A stretch of DNA of 64,000 bases from Aurantiochytrium sp. KH105 (GCA_003116975.1 BGKB01000028.1:496001-560000); one strand, 5' to 3'; numbered from the stretch's first letter, positions 10,001-20,863 are shown. The notes: generated from the sequence alone by a model not told the origin. Made by a program: numbers and translations.

Positions 10001-11377
10001 CTCAAGGACGCGGACGAAGAAGGTGCGTCGCCCGCACAAAAGACTTCGACGGCGTCGGGGAAGAAGCGCGCGCCAGGTGACGATGGTCCTGACGATGAGG
10101 CTACTTTTGCTGCCGCCGCTGAAGATGAAGATGACGATGAAGAAGATGCGGAAAGAAATGATCGAAAAGTCAACTCCGGCGAAAGTACGCAGAATGGGGT
10201 GGGCCCTGCCCGCGCCGCTTCGGCTGCCGACGAATTGGCCGCACGCATTCTTGATCTCGAAAAGCAGCTCGCAAAGAGTGAAGTCGACCGTTCTAAACTT
10301 GAAAAGTTAATGGAGGTGACAAAGGGCAAATTAGCAGATCTGAACACGGGCAATGCGCAGAGCTCCCAGGTGAAACAAAGTCTGAAGCGCGAGGTCGCTG
10401 TTCTTCGATCTGACTTCAAGACTCTTGCAAGTGAGACACGAGCAAGCCTGACAAACTTTCAAGAAGTCCTTCGTCGCAATGTGCGCGCTTTGCAAACCAT
10501 TAGCGTTCAGGAACCCCCGGTCATCATTGGCCTGCTCACGGGCGGCAACGAGACAGTAGAGGAAGGTGATGCGTTCGCCGCGACTGAAGAAGGGATGCTC
10601 GTTCCGGGAAGTGCTCCGGATGGGCCGCGCTTCAGAGTGCAAACAGTAGTGAATCTTGGCAACAGTAGCAAGTTACATGATGCAAAGGTGGCGATGGACG
10701 CAATGGCGGCGTCATTTGCCAAGGGTACCAGCGCACATGCATTTGTCGTGAGTGTCGGCGCGCCTGTGGCCTTATTTGGAAGGAAGGAAGATCCATCCTT
10801 TTTGGTGGAGCAAGTCCGCGCCGTTTTCCGCGCGCTTGAGAATGCTGAGTTCCCCATGCGCGTCCGTGCCGTTGCGCTCGCTGAGGAAGCGATCAACGAA
10901 ATCGGGGAGGTCTCGGATCTACTCGATCCAGGCCAAGGACCGAATCATTCCGGGACCCCAGCGTCTGTCGAGATCCATAGCGACGCAAGCGGCGTGAATG
11001 TGGATGTGCGTTTTCGGGGCGCAGTAGCTGTCAAGTTCCGTACGTGCGATGACTTTCAGCGTCTCTTCAACGTGCTGCTGTCGCAATTTCGGCATCGACC
11101 GCGCACGCACCTTATCATGATGCTTGAAGACGAGGTCTCTGCGCGCAAATTCACCTTTGTCCAAGTGAGTGGTGACGCTTCCAGTGTGCCACAGGGCATG
11201 GCTTCTGTGCTCGGGGCTGCGGGTTCGCCCCGCGCTCGGACACTCGTCTTTGCGGGTCTTGACGACACTGCAAGTGAAAAGGATGAAGGAGACCAAGCCA
11301 ATGACGAGGATGAAGACGATGCTCCGAATACGGCCAAGCTCTTGGCAAAGTTTTTCCCGCTCATGCTGGCAGAGTAG
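7019..11377 (+). CDS. MSP (VAP-like) / TPR / ubiquitin-like / coiled-coil multidomain protein
   Basis: 1452 residues in one exon. Residues about 8-150 are a Major Sperm Protein/VAP domain (VEPRTLQFQ, VAFKLQTNASKRFSVQPAQG, AVRVTILLKPG, LVRAAK). Residues 346-460 hold helical TPR-like hairpins (AIAAFRRGRELA, GSAYEAAGFLDNAIGCYVDA, AKAAAWFDEQLSLCG). Residues 682-768 form a ubiquitin-like fold (YLDVTTEMDGQTYSVALPG... VREMRERVSFVTGIELHDFQ). Acidic disorder and a coiled coil (about 1071-1160) follow. The coiled coil ends LRRNVRALQ, as in the neck that precedes kinesin-14 motors. The last 240 residues could be a decayed motor domain: AHAFVVSVGAPVALFG aligns in position with a P-loop strand but lacks GxxGxGKT. 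MSP domains usually bind FFAT motifs at ER contact sites, and no C-terminal membrane anchor is seen. Domain calls for MSP and UBL are good; the motor idea is tentative. Confidence 0.8.
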   Translation: MGEESLVNVEPRTLQFQVRGEQNASGSRAPDTWPMHERRRTLVIKATDLTHDVNDKARDDVDANAGGDVFVAFKLQTNASKRFSVQPAQGYLRAGEAVRVTILLKPGLGWSDADKFLVRAAKTETDTIPVSQVWDRVKGRVQKIVLRCEFVSAEAASTAQVTSKEDTSPLEVLVPNVGGERRSASRSMDQSNGAPAEQARQESPSARASRPDPVSSQKEPTSKLAGLGDHLGSLVVKNLSMAPEDKLSRAQLEELLRLRDRVGPQAWTVLQDEALAQISHMRGSPKSAFDSEDAAARTSRSRAAGDQEPWASSRAEAQRPTQLSTSPHKQSAPRKSKSSSSNSSAMQEEVAAVLSRAVEHLDARRAHEAIAAFRRGRELAAPHSVQRAQVEVGLGSAYEAAGFLDNAIGCYVDAARLYDALHERACIGQVCGAIAHVYADMRDHAKAAAWFDEQLSLCGTDPEQGSQRSTVMMARDHQMKIGHVPPTRLAQAKALVQDILQGGASAPVTQHEDIPLRQQHARRPSPGTSSPHHQQNGTVAIETLWEPSMGPSATAPSSSFVGGGAGGGGASQKFTDSGPAARSQPRIAPSSKPNYLNATRASQAARFDSARDRAPKEPEPPLNGPPPTYVDPVSAREAKERAKAASAQHVRRSLEARRLRDQGRGIRPPMAKRTSSDVDEDTDIVYLDVTTEMDGQTYSVALPGPPGVAESLTVREMRERVSFVTGIELHDFQLVVDDVPLADSWTAGDIGLGSRAEVGLRLLPGVRPQKYVKAFRPPEHHKEQQPAGHDNSVVASPDEPIEANKAATLGSKRTASTDEVVEFSADGAATRDHDPTSDSEGDIVTQPDASNGQDATGDMEDEENRSKGACCDDADDDDNEDDANVDVDVSNDAGGLAREEQKDAMPRSRAPSEAQTLPAPSRRPPPPAYIDDSNNGSKSLVLANGPGSPGANALEDLLQSIEQSIRSRQRADELADELERRALEVLGDDEGNNYLKDADEEGASPAQKTSTASGKKRAPGDDGPDDEATFAAAAEDEDDDEEDAERNDRKVNSGESTQNGVGPARAASAADELAARILDLEKQLAKSEVDRSKLEKLMEVTKGKLADLNTGNAQSSQVKQSLKREVAVLRSDFKTLASETRASLTNFQEVLRRNVRALQTISVQEPPVIIGLLTGGNETVEEGDAFAATEEGMLVPGSAPDGPRFRVQTVVNLGNSSKLHDAKVAMDAMAASFAKGTSAHAFVVSVGAPVALFGRKEDPSFLVEQVRAVFRALENAEFPMRVRAVALAEEAINEIGEVSDLLDPGQGPNHSGTPASVEIHSDASGVNVDVRFRGAVAVKFRTCDDFQRLFNVLLSQFRHRPRTHLIMMLEDEVSARKFTFVQVSGDASSVPQGMASVLGAAGSPRARTLVFAGLDDTASEKDEGDQANDEDEDDAPNTAKLLAKFFPLMLAE

Positions 11378-11440
11378 CTAACATTAGGTATTGATAAAAA
11401 CGATTATCTACGCGCTCGACGACGCGCGGCGAGGCCTGAT

Positions 11441-11460
11441 CTCTCTCTCTCTCTCTCTCT
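11441..11460. repeat. (CT)10 microsatellite
   Basis: Ten perfect CT units in the 224-base gap between the MSP-domain gene and the convergent BCNT gene. Confidence 0.9.
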
Positions 11461-11601
11461 ACTTTGGGAAGAAAATTGACAGACGTTTATTCCTTCCTTC
11501 TTTTGTTTTCCTTGACCGTTCCGCTCGTGCGTGCAAATCCTTATGTATGCATGCATACATACATGACGAGTGAAGGAGAGAAAGAGTCGACCAAATTCGC
11601 A

Positions 11602-12829
11602 TCAGCGCTTTTTGGCCGCAGCAGCTGCTGCATCGGCCATGGCGCGGGCGCGCTCGCGTTCTGCGCGCCCGGCTTCGAACTGCCGCTCTTCGACGCGCTG
11701 AAGAAACTGCTGTTTCTCGACGTAGCCATCCTTTGCATACGCCTCGAGTTGGTCGCCAATTCCCTTTTCCTCCTTGAACTGATCCCAATCGTGGGAGGAC
11801 TTTTCCACCGCACTCATGGACTTTTTCGGGTTCTTCAATTCGGATACAATCTTGTCCAGTTCGCTCTGCTTGGCCGCCTCGGAAGCCTTGGCTGCCGCCT
11901 GCTGAGCCTCGGCCGAGCTCTTGGCGACGGAGCGCACGACACTAATGGTTTGTCCTGCAAAATGCTTTTGCTCTTCGATCTTCATCTTGCCAGCGATGGC
12001 GAGCGCTGCCCGAGCAGCCTCGCTTGCTGCCTTTTTCTTGTCTGCAGAGGCTTCGTCAGAGTCCTTGAGGAGCCGCGCGAGGGACTTGTCCATTTTGCCA
12101 GTCTTTCGCTTTTTCTTTTTCCGTGGTCGATTCATCTCTGCCAGCAGCGCACCCATGCTTTTTGAAGCCGACGAAGACAAGGAGGAGCTCTTGTCGGCCT
12201 TATCTTCCTTGCCCTTGCTCGTTTCTTTGCCTTTCATGGCTTGGGTCGTCGCATCGTCGGCTTCCGCCGAGACATCATCATTTGCGATCGCGCCGTCGGA
12301 AACCTTTGTTCCTGACCCTTCTCGAGAAGCTGTCGTCGCTTCTGCGGAGCTCGCGACCGCAGCGGGTTCTTCGTCCTCGTCTTCGTCGTCGCTAAGGGCG
12401 ATTCCTCCGGCAGCTCTGTGCGCTCAAGTCGGTGACGTCAGTCTCCAAGAGAGGGTCAACGGCGAAACCAGTGCAGACCGTCCAAACGTACCCTCGTTTT
12501 CCCAGGAGCGCGGGGCCCTTGCGAGCTCCTTTTTTACCTTGCTTTTGCGCGTCGGCGTCTACGTCCACGCATGCCACGTCCGCCCCCAAGTTGTCATCGT
12601 CAGCTGCCTCTGTGACGCCGTCTCCCGGGCTCAGCCAGCCAGTCCTGCACGGCGCGCTGCTTTTGCACTTGCTCTGCTCTGCGCCACGGCATGTCTCGCA
12701 GCACTCTCACTCACCCGTCAGCTCGAAAGAGGCATCCTGCTCCTCGCCCTCGTCGCCGGCCTCTGGCTCTGCCGCGAGCTCTTCCTGCGTGCGCCTCTCC
12801 GCCAGCACCGCCGCCGCGCGTCGCGACAT
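11602..12829 (-). CDS. SWC5: BCNT/CFDP1-SWC5 family chromatin-remodelling subunit, three exons
   Basis: Spliced minus-strand gene, assembled here from splice signals: exon 1 12829-12715, intron 12714-12610 (donor GTGAGT, acceptor CACAG), exon 2 12609-12492, intron 12491-12416 (donor GTACGT, acceptor CACAG), exon 3 12415-11602. The exons sum to 1047 bases and read through in frame to 348 residues. The N-terminal half is acidic (EEQDASFE, then LSDDEDEDEEP), the middle is Lys-rich (RPRKKKKRKTGKMDKSLARL), and residues 276-325 form the diagnostic BCNT-C domain (MSAVEKSSHDWDQFKEEKGI, then GYVEKQQFLQRVEERQFE). Family members are SWR1/SRCAP complex subunits that help exchange H2A.Z into nucleosomes. 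The length and acidic-basic-BCNT order match yeast Swc5 and human CFDP1. The domain is certain; exon 1-2 boundaries are sequence-based predictions with perfect phase. Confidence 0.88.
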
Positions 12830-13754
12830 CGTGCGCAGCCTCCCTCGATGCGGCTTTGCTTTGACGAGAAACAAGGCAGAAGAAAGCAGTGATGGTAGAG
12901 GATCAATGCAAGCGCGCGTGGCAACTCAAGTACCACTACCACCACGGCATGACATGCTTCTTCTTCCTGCTCCTCTGCTCGGGAGAGTGCTGTTGTGCAT
13001 GCATCTAGCTTCATCATCACGCTCGTGCGACTCGAGTATACTACTCATTGATACAAATGTTTGAGAGAGGTGACACGTTCTCTCGGTGGTGTGACATTTG
13101 AGTGCTCCAAAAGGTGCCTCGCACGAGCAACTCGCAACTGGAAACGCTACCAACGAACTTGCAAGGCAATAACGGTGGTAATGTACAATTCTACAGCAGC
13201 GCGGCACGAGGACTCTCTCGCGCTTTGATAGATGTGCGAGTGATGAAAATTGATTTATTCTGCCCCCAGGCAAAGAAGAAAGTCTTCCTTATCTACGCGA
13301 TACTTGCGCAATGCCTGTAAATGCGGGGAAACAAATGACTTTAATGGGTCATCATACCGGCAAGCAATTGCTCTCCGTGAGCAGCCGCCTGAACCCTTCG
13401 CAGTATTTCTCTGTTTTTTTGCATGGGGCGTCCAATTTTCACGACAAAAGACAAAACCCTTGCTCTGATAAAACCACCACGGCATTGTCTTTTCGAGGGC
13501 CTTTCAGCCATTTCCAACACAGTCAGTGCTTGCGCGTCCATCGAAGCCACTCTAGGCCTCTTCGCTGTCGAAGCGTAGTCCTCGTACTGGTAGCGGTGCG
13601 ACTTAACCGTCACAGGCGCCCTATCGGTCCCTGAAAAAATAGTGCGAGAGACAGCAAACCGAGAGCGTACGTGAAGCGGCGTGCGGGAGCCCGTCGTGCG
13701 CGTGTCGTTTGGCGCCTCTGCGGCGCGAGGCGCGGCGCAGGCCAAGACGACGCA
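12830..13754. other. divergent promoter region, no gene seen
   Basis: About 925 bases between the BCNT start (minus) and the PSF3 start (plus). Short frames here show no family resemblance. The segment 13070-13300 is more AT-rich than its surroundings. TAGGCCTC (one base from the 8-bp palindrome noted elsewhere) occurs near 13551. Confidence 0.45.
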
Positions 13755-14333
13755 ATGGCGAGCGCTTACTACGACCTGGATGCGATCCTCGCGGAGGAGG
13801 AGCGCGTGCCGACCACCTTTTTGAGCGACGCGCAAGATCTGGGCATCTTGGACAGCTCGAGCGACAACGACGACCTCTCGCGTGGAACAAAGGCTGAGCT
13901 GCCCCTTTGGCTGGCCATCACGCTCGCGGAGAGAATTTGGGTAAAGCTTGAACTCCCGCGATGCTACCAAAGCCGCTTCAGAACGTACTTGCTGGCGGAC
14001 CCCACGGTCGTGGCCCTCAGCGAGCGGTCTCCGACCTACTACGAGACCGGTTTCCGCCTCGCGAGCTTTGTGCGCGAGTCCTCATCGCTCTGCGACTCAT
14101 TAATTCGTACGCTTGCCACGCGATTCAAGGGCGTCATCGACAAGGCACAGAACTCGCGCAACGAGGACATCTCGAGCTTGACGCGCTCCATGACTGCAAT
14201 TGAGCGCAGGCTTTTCGACCTTGCCCACCAAGGTTCCATTGACATTCTTCTCTGGAAACAACGCGATAGCGAACGTATTCATAGCGCGCGAGGAATGAAG
14301 CGCAAACTCGGCGCTGCGAATGCAGCGAGATAG
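13755..14333 (+). CDS. PSF3: GINS complex subunit PSF3
   Basis: 192 residues from the ATG at 13755 (ACGCAATGG context). The frame is open further upstream but the family begins here. It follows the PSF3 pattern: a DLDAILAEEERVPTTF start, then GTKAELPLWLAITLAERIWV, VELP-like KLELPRCYQ, LADPTVVAL, YYETG, and the helical tail ending FKGVIDKAQNSRNEDISSL and WKQRDSERI. This is the A-domain/B-domain order of human and yeast PSF3 and the length is normal. PSF3 with SLD5, PSF1 and PSF2 forms GINS, which joins MCM2-7 and CDC45 as the replicative helicase in the nucleus. Single exon. It converges on the LRR gene with only 161 bases between stop codons. Confidence 0.9.
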   Translation: MASAYYDLDAILAEEERVPTTFLSDAQDLGILDSSSDNDDLSRGTKAELPLWLAITLAERIWVKLELPRCYQSRFRTYLLADPTVVALSERSPTYYETGFRLASFVRESSSLCDSLIRTLATRFKGVIDKAQNSRNEDISSLTRSMTAIERRLFDLAHQGSIDILLWKQRDSERIHSARGMKRKLGAANAAR

Positions 14334-14494
14334 CGATGTGGATGGACAAAAACTTGACAACAACTAATTCATTTCTAATTTTTAGTAAAAACTCTAAGCT
14401 CCATGCTCTGCCGAGCGTTTCGATTTAGGTCAATGGCTTCTTCTCGACTCAGTTATTGTACGCTTGTTCAAGTTGCAGCTCAGTACTAGTGTGC

Positions 14495-17400
14495 TTATTC
14501 AGGTAGCGAAATATCGTCGAGGTCAGAGAGACCTGAGAGATCCGAGAGATCCATGTCTTCATCGCTCTCCCCTTCTTCCTCATCGTCCTCATTCACGTCG
14601 CTCCCTCTTTCGCTTTCGCTTTCGCTTTCACTTTCACTTTCACTCTCGCTCTCGCTCTCACTTTCACTTTCGCTTTCACTTTCGGCGGTTACTTTGGCCT
14701 TTTCAGAATCAAGGCCAGTGATTCCGTCTCCTTTAGGCTCGCCGTTGCTTGCAATTGGTGACGCCTTCGCTGAAGCGGCTTCGTACGGAGATGATGCAGT
14801 CGAGCCCGAAGGCGGTGTCGCAAGCGTTAGACTCGATCCCGCAGTGAACGTACTCCCTTCAGCAAGACCAGTGCTGACCTTCAATCGAGAAGGCGCTCGA
14901 TTGGACAGCATCATGCGAATACGATCATCAAGCGAGCTCGCGCTATGCTTTGCCTTCGCGTCAGCTGCTCCCGGACTGGACGGTGTACCGCACGTGCTTG
15001 AAGGTTTGTCTTGTTGGACCATCTCCTTTTGGCTACTGCGAACTTCGTCTCTACCACCTTCTCCTTCTTTACGCTTGTCGATGTGCTCACTGAGGCCATC
15101 AGAAATTTCACTGCCATTGCTGTTGTCAGCCAGCATTCCATTGACAGACGACTCTTCACGATAGCCAAGCGAAGAGATTGAATTCTCATTGTCTATCCGC
15201 AAGCTGCCAGGCAGTGAATCAGCTTCACTCTCGCTCATTGGAGATGGCGGCGGAGGCTTGGCAACGCGAAGGCCTTCATCTCCAGCAGAAGAATGCGTTG
15301 AGATTGAGTTAGCCTGTAGCTCTGTGGAGGAGCGTGCAGAGCTTTGCTCGCGCGATGCATCGTGAGATGATGGCGAATCGCCCTCCCATACACCAGATGT
15401 AGTGTCATTGTTCCCACTATCGGACCTCTTTTCGTATTCTTCGTGAGACTTCTCGTCCTCGTTGTTATCACTGAGGTCCGTTTGCATATTGCCAGAATTC
15501 GCGTGCGCATGAGACGCAGAGCTCTGCAGTCTCATAATTGGCGCAGGCATGTCTTCCTCGTCATCAGCGGGGTACATCTGACGCCACAATGGCGTCGTGG
15601 ACCTTTCAGTCTCCTCTTGTGATGCTTCTGAGGAAGGTTGTGCGTTGTCTGCGTCTTGATCTGCAAAATCTGAAAGATGATGCTGATGTTGTGGTGGGGG
15701 CGACCCCGCACTTTCGCTTGAGAGAGATGGTGACTTCGCTGTGTCGAGAGAGGGCGAGCTCGGTCTTGCGACCTCGCTCTCTTCTGTTTCAGCTGTCTCG
15801 ATGGGCGAATGACTTTGCGATGAGAGTCCTGCAGGTGTCTGATTTCTTCTCCCAGGACTCTCGTCCTCATACTCTGCTGCCTGCTCAACTTCCCGAGGTT
15901 GCTTCTGCGCAGGAGAGGAGACATCTGGCAAAAGAGGGGCCGCGAAGGGAGCAATCGCATTCTCCAAAACTGGGGGCTCATTCGTTTTCGGCTCATTCAT
16001 TGCGCTGTGAGCGTCATCATCTCCTTGGAGATCCAAAGACGAGTCAGCAGGAGCAAGATGATTTGCAGCATCAAAAACTTCCGTGCACAAACCAGATTGA
16101 ACCAGGTAGCTGCGAAAAGAAGCCACATTCTCCGAGTTAGGCGCTTCGGTTTCTAAGAGTTGAACAAAATTGCGAACCGCAGCCTTGGCCATTTCTACCT
16201 GACGATGGAGTGCAATTGCTTCAGCACAAACACCGTTCCCGTGCTGCACTGGCGGCGCCTCAAGACGTTGCCACAGGCCGACATCCACGAGCCTTTCTCT
16301 GTAGTCGGTGACTTGGTCACGGGAGAACGACTCGGCAAGACTGATACGCCCGAGTACGGTGAGGGCCGTTTGTGTCATGCTGTGTTGCTGGCGAGCATCG
16401 ACGAGCCAGTCTTCCAGCCTTCCTGAAAGCACAAAGTCGTCCACGACAGCTTCTGGGTTGTGCATTAAATGGTGTTGCGGCGAGATTCCAGGTGAAAGAG
16501 GCATCATGGCTTGAACTTGGTTGCTGGATGTCTTTACCGTCAGCGTTGCTGCGGGCACGGAGGGTCGTGGAGGTGCTTGCGATGGAGGAGGAGGAGGAGG
16601 AGGAGGAGGAGGAGGAGGCGGTGACATGAGATCATCAGATATGGAAAAGTTCATGCTGCCACGAAAGGAGGACTGCAATGGAAGTGGTGGTGTTGTTGCC
16701 GCCGCTATCGCCGCCGTCGCGTGCATGGAAGGAAGGGGGGGAGGCGGAGGAGGCGGCGGGGGCGAAGGCGGTGGAGAAGCGTTTTGTTGGGATGTGGTTC
16801 TCCGACGGGATGACGAGGGTGTTCCGACAGACGACGATTTCATCGACGACTCTGTAGTCATTGGACGGCGGATAGGCGCACCACCTTGGCGACGGCGATC
16901 CCCTCCTGTAGATTGCGCTCGAAGCTGCCGCACTTTGCGAGCCTCATCCCGTGTGCGTCGGAGCTCTCGGCGGGCCTCTTCTTCTGTTTCCTGCATGCCC
17001 TTGACGGTCTGGCGGCGAAATGCGTTGGTCGGGGTAAGCAGTGACTGCGATACTTGAATGGGTTGTGTATTTCCCGAGCTACGTCGTGGCGAGGCCAAAT
17101 CGACGTTCAATGTACGGCGTGCTTCCGATGACCCAAAGGCGACAACGCCGAGACCGTTTCGACGGCGCTGGTGTTGGTCCAGGGCGTCAGCACTTGGAGA
17201 AACGGGCAATTTTGGCTTGGCAAGACGCTCGAGCATGGCATCTACCTTGTCTTGTTCGAGCCGAAAGCTTTTGGGCAGGGCGCCTCCTCCCATGAGAAGA
17301 GCGTCTGCACGAGCAATGGCAGCTCCTCTTTCAGGGACGATGCGCGCATGAATAGTTGGCTCACTAAGTCGCTTGATGCGGTCCATGTCAGGCTTTCGGC

Positions 17401-20164
17401 GTTGCGGCGTGACCGTGCCCGACGACTCGTCGCTTACTCCGCCTTTGCTGAGGCGCTTTCTTCGTCGGCGCATTGCTGAAGAAGGCGGTAAAGGTGTTCC
17501 ATCAAGGTCTTGAAGAGAAGGCATGAGATGAGTAAGTTGTGCCCGGTAGCGATGGCCCTTTGCAACAGGATTGTCGATGAGCCATAGGTCTTCGAGGTTG
17601 GTATTAAGCGCGAGAGCCCGCAAGGCAGTGGTGCTAGCAATAAGGTTGTCGCGAAGATCAACCGTGCGCAGCGACTTTAAGCAGGCTAGGTACGAGGCAT
17701 CCCGCACGCGGTTATGGCCTGCTCGCAACGCTAGCAGCGAATCGAGGTGGTCGATTCCTCGGAGCGTTCGCAGCAGATTGTGCGAAACGTCGAGAACTTT
17801 TAGTGCAGGGAGCGCGTCAGGCTTGATGTCCGCATCGAGGGCTCGTAGACGGTTGTGTGAGATGTCGAGCGTGTGAAGTTTGGAAAAAACGCGATGCGGC
17901 GGCAACAGTCGAATATTCATGTTTGCACCGAGGCGGTTTCGGCTGGCTCGCAAGAGACAGAGGGTCTTGTCCTCCTGTTCGTCAAGATCCAGCATGACTT
18001 CGCAGAGCGACTCCAAGTCTCTGCCTGCAAAGTCGAGTTCAGAAAGCACGGGCACGCCCATCTCCGCGTCGGTGTCGGTTGCCTTTGATGACGATCCATC
18101 CAAAGCTGAACCCGCGTCGCTTGCCAGTGCAAGCTGTAGAAGTCCTGCTTGATGCTCTGCGTCCTCGAGCACGCCATCTTCCGCAACGTCAGCAAGTTCA
18201 GAGGCGCGATTGCTCGTGTGAGAGGAGCGTCGCGTGCGCGTCTTTTTCCTTGCGCTCGCTCTTTTCTTTTTCCTATTCTTCGTCTTCTCGCTCTTGCTCT
18301 TCTCTTTCTTCGCATGGCGATTCTCGCTATCCTGGCTGTCAGTCATTGCATCCAGGTCGTGAGAATCGTGAATCGTGCGCTGATTTTCTTTGCTTTGCAT
18401 GCTCCTGTGGCTCGCATCACTCTCGCTGGAAGAAGAACTCGCGTGCGAAGATGTCGAGCTAAGTGTCGACATAGCAGACATGGCACTCTCAAGGTGTGAA
18501 TGGTAAGATGAAACAGGGCGGACTGGATGCTCGTTCGAAGCATGTGTATCACTTCTGCTCGCACGCGATAGTCTGTCATCGCGGAGAGGGCTATCAAGAG
18601 AACGCGAAGCAGAAACCGCAGAGTGCGCAGAACTCGACGCAGATCCCGAGTGCGACGGTGAGTCCATTTCAGACTCGTGACCGGAGTCAGAGTCGGATTC
18701 TGAGCCGGATTCTGATCCCGAATTCGATTCGGACTCTGACTCTGACTCGGATCGCGATCCAAGATCGGATTCGGATTCGGATTCGGAGCACGAGCCGGAA
18801 CTCGAGCCGGACTCGGACTCGGAGTCAGACTCTGATCCGGATCCGGATTCGGATTCGCTTTCAGATCCGGAATCACTCCTCGAAGCATCGTTGAGGTCAC
18901 AGTTGGATTCGATAGAACTCTCTTCCTGGAGACGGCGACCAGCGCTCGATTTAGATGCGGAATGCCTGCTGCCAGAAGCTAGAGAAGAACCATTTGCAGA
19001 TATGACGCTTTGAGGAGAAGGTGCTTTCTTCGATGCGGCAAGAGATGACTGGCGCTGTGTACCCGGCTCAGTCTCATCCAAAAGGGAGGGCGAGAGCAGA
19101 CTGTCTTCCTGGCGAAGCCCGAAAGAGTCCGCGACAGAGGACTCTGCGTCAGTGACGGATGCCTCCTTGAGCTCGTTGCACTCGCGATCATTCTGATAGA
19201 TTGTTTCATGCGCAGCATGCCGCCAAGCGTCTTTAGGCTCAACAAGATTATACTTGCGCACAAGAAGCGCCTCGACTTCCCGCGATGGCAAGGCAAGCGT
19301 TGCGTGTGCGCCATTTTCGCCACGAACAATAAGAACAATGCGAACAAAAGCAGTGTAACGCACAAGACATGCGACGTCTGGTACCTCTCTTGCACGCGAA
19401 GATGCGGAAAATGCGGAGTGAAGGCTGCTTGATCTGCGCTTCCGGGTGGGCGGAAGAGGCGCTTCAGGCTCTTTCTCGACAAGAGAAAGATCTTGAAGAG
19501 CAGAGAGCACGAGACGGTGTTTGATTTGTTTCTGAAAGTATGCTTCGACAGCTGCGCGCACATTGAGCACACCGCTCAGGGCCCACGAAGCTGGACTGTG
19601 CTGAGAAGCGTCGATGTCGACGCCGTCGAGGTTGCGCACAAAAGCCCACGCGCAATTCAGCTGAAGATTTGCATCCGCGCACCGACCCAGGTTACGCAAC
19701 AGGTTTGCATGAAGGTCTTCGGAAACGGCATTGCCATTGAGGTTAATGTCCTGCACGCAAAAGGCAACGTCGCGTCCAATGTACCAGGCTCCAGCGTCTG
19801 CTTGGGCGAACTGTTCGTCAAGCAGAGCAATGAGTGCCTTGACTCCTCGATCGGAGAGTCTGTTGTCACGAAGGTCGAGACGGGCAAGAATGGGTTCCCG
19901 CCTGAGAGCTGCCACAAGCGATCGCAAGTGAGCGTCGGTAAGATCAACCTTGCGCAACGCAAGAGTTGCACTGCCTTCCTTTGCCATTCTGATGACAGCC
20001 TGACGGATGGCGTCGGGACGTGACGCAGGACCAAGGTCCTTTAAAAATGCCTCGGCGAAGGCGTCGAGACGAGCCTGAGGCACCTCGATCGCGGGCCGAG
20101 TCGGCGTCGCGACCTCATCGTGCTTGCCGAGGAGCCGTCCCGAGGTCTTTCGAAGGAATTGCAT
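14495..20164 (-). CDS. giant leucine-rich-repeat protein with Ser/Glu repeats and polyproline tracts
   Basis: 1889 residues in one exon, starting at the ATG at 20164. N-terminal residues about 30-200 contain ribonuclease-inhibitor-type LRRs ([19 protein letters not shown]). Residues 431-501 are an (S/D)-E dipeptide repeat region. Residues 735-881 are SDS22-like LRRs ([51 protein letters not shown]) closed by an LRR cap ([20 protein letters not shown]). Two polyproline tracts follow near residues 1135 and 1188, like profilin or SH3/WW ligands. Residues 1825-1852 are another Ser-Glu array before an acidic tail. LRR plus polyproline suggests an actin- or axoneme-linked scaffold, but no FH2 domain is visible, so it is not called a formin. 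Not matched to a named protein. Confidence 0.8.
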   Translation of the reverse strand: MQFLRKTSGRLLGKHDEVATPTRPAIEVPQARLDAFAEAFLKDLGPASRPDAIRQAVIRMAKEGSATLALRKVDLTDAHLRSLVAALRREPILARLDLRDNRLSDRGVKALIALLDEQFAQADAGAWYIGRDVAFCVQDINLNGNAVSEDLHANLLRNLGRCADANLQLNCAWAFVRNLDGVDIDASQHSPASWALSGVLNVRAAVEAYFQKQIKHRLVLSALQDLSLVEKEPEAPLPPTRKRRSSSLHSAFSASSRAREVPDVACLVRYTAFVRIVLIVRGENGAHATLALPSREVEALLVRKYNLVEPKDAWRHAAHETIYQNDRECNELKEASVTDAESSVADSFGLRQEDSLLSPSLLDETEPGTQRQSSLAASKKAPSPQSVISANGSSLASGSRHSASKSSAGRRLQEESSIESNCDLNDASRSDSGSESESESGSGSESDSESESGSSSGSCSESESESDLGSRSESESESESNSGSESGSESDSDSGHESEMDSPSHSGSASSSAHSAVSASRSLDSPLRDDRLSRASRSDTHASNEHPVRPVSSYHSHLESAMSAMSTLSSTSSHASSSSSESDASHRSMQSKENQRTIHDSHDLDAMTDSQDSENRHAKKEKSKSEKTKNRKKKRASARKKTRTRRSSHTSNRASELADVAEDGVLEDAEHQAGLLQLALASDAGSALDGSSSKATDTDAEMGVPVLSELDFAGRDLESLCEVMLDLDEQEDKTLCLLRASRNRLGANMNIRLLPPHRVFSKLHTLDISHNRLRALDADIKPDALPALKVLDVSHNLLRTLRGIDHLDSLLALRAGHNRVRDASYLACLKSLRTVDLRDNLIASTTALRALALNTNLEDLWLIDNPVAKGHRYRAQLTHLMPSLQDLDGTPLPPSSAMRRRRKRLSKGGVSDESSGTVTPQRRKPDMDRIKRLSEPTIHARIVPERGAAIARADALLMGGGALPKSFRLEQDKVDAMLERLAKPKLPVSPSADALDQHQRRRNGLGVVAFGSSEARRTLNVDLASPRRSSGNTQPIQVSQSLLTPTNAFRRQTVKGMQETEEEARRELRRTRDEARKVRQLRAQSTGGDRRRQGGAPIRRPMTTESSMKSSSVGTPSSSRRRTTSQQNASPPPSPPPPPPPPPLPSMHATAAIAAATTPPLPLQSSFRGSMNFSISDDLMSPPPPPPPPPPPPPSQAPPRPSVPAATLTVKTSSNQVQAMMPLSPGISPQHHLMHNPEAVVDDFVLSGRLEDWLVDARQQHSMTQTALTVLGRISLAESFSRDQVTDYRERLVDVGLWQRLEAPPVQHGNGVCAEAIALHRQVEMAKAAVRNFVQLLETEAPNSENVASFRSYLVQSGLCTEVFDAANHLAPADSSLDLQGDDDAHSAMNEPKTNEPPVLENAIAPFAAPLLPDVSSPAQKQPREVEQAAEYEDESPGRRNQTPAGLSSQSHSPIETAETEESEVARPSSPSLDTAKSPSLSSESAGSPPPQHQHHLSDFADQDADNAQPSSEASQEETERSTTPLWRQMYPADDEEDMPAPIMRLQSSASHAHANSGNMQTDLSDNNEDEKSHEEYEKRSDSGNNDTTSGVWEGDSPSSHDASREQSSARSSTELQANSISTHSSAGDEGLRVAKPPPPSPMSESEADSLPGSLRIDNENSISSLGYREESSVNGMLADNSNGSEISDGLSEHIDKRKEGEGGRDEVRSSQKEMVQQDKPSSTCGTPSSPGAADAKAKHSASSLDDRIRMMLSNRAPSRLKVSTGLAEGSTFTAGSSLTLATPPSGSTASSPYEAASAKASPIASNGEPKGDGITGLDSEKAKVTAESESESESESESESESESESESESERGSDVNEDDEEEGESDEDMDLSDLSGLSDLDDISLPE
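14605..14690. repeat. CTTTCG/CTTTCA hexamer array coding for Ser-Glu repeats
   Basis: About 14 imperfect hexamer units (CTTTCG, CTTTCA, CTCTCG) inside the C-terminal coding part of the LRR gene. On the minus strand they encode alternating Ser and Glu. A related, more degenerate array (GATTCG/GACTCT-like) at about 18660-18870 encodes the internal Ser/Glu/Asp repeat. Confidence 0.85.
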
Positions 20165-20863
20165 GCTCGCTGACGTTTACGCTGACGACTACGCTGATGC
20201 TGATGCTGGCAATGCCTTGGCGTGGCGTCTCGTCGCGCAAAAGCTGAGTTCTCCTTGTGTACCTTGCGTTCACAACGAGGCCACCAGGGTTCGCGCAGCC
20301 GCGACTGCGGCGCGCTATCCTGTATCAGATGAACAATAGACTCAGCTCCACAAGCACAGCAGGTGCGCTGCGCGGCGGGAATGCCTGCGCAGCAACGCCT
20401 GCGCGGCAGCAGATGAGCCAGCGTCGGTGCGCTCTCGCAATCTGGCTGTCGCCGTGACGTGCTCAGGTCATGGCATATGTACGTTACGTTTTTTTTGGCC
20501 ATTTTTTTTCCTAGTTCTCTACAAGGTGTAGGTAGGCCTAGGTAGGCCTCCTGGTAGAAAGGAGCCTCTTTTATTTTTTTTGAATGGGTTGGACGGGACG
20601 CGATGGATGGGACGTGATGATAGACGTTTAGGACGACGAAGATCTTTCTCATCTTGATGGCGCAGTATTGCCCTCTCTCAACTATATTATTAGAGAGAGG
20701 CCACACGAAGAAGAGCGCCAGAGGGTTAACGAGGATGTACGTGAACGAGACGGGCAAGAAGCAGCAATCGTGGTGCTTTCGGAAAGTAGATTGGTCATGA
20801 TAAAAAAATGCTGACAAAATAAAGAGATAATTGATGAGTTGTCGGGAGCTGGTAAGGAAGGGC
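20165..20863. other. intergenic, no gene seen
   Basis: About 700 bases between two minus-strand genes. It contains TAGGCCTA at 20533-20540 with a second near-copy 10 bases on, and T-rich runs near 20490-20580 that would fit a 3' end region for the methyltransferase gene. A minus-strand frame crosses the whole gap but has no family features and overlaps the LRR start in another frame. Confidence 0.45.

Noticed and set aside
7019-11377. Calling the C-terminus of the MSP protein a true kinesin
   Set aside because: P-loop GxxGxGKT, SSRSH and LAGSE motifs are missing; kept only as a decayed-motor hypothesis.
14495-20164. Calling the giant LRR protein a formin
   Set aside because: Polyproline tracts are FH1-like but no FH2 domain follows.
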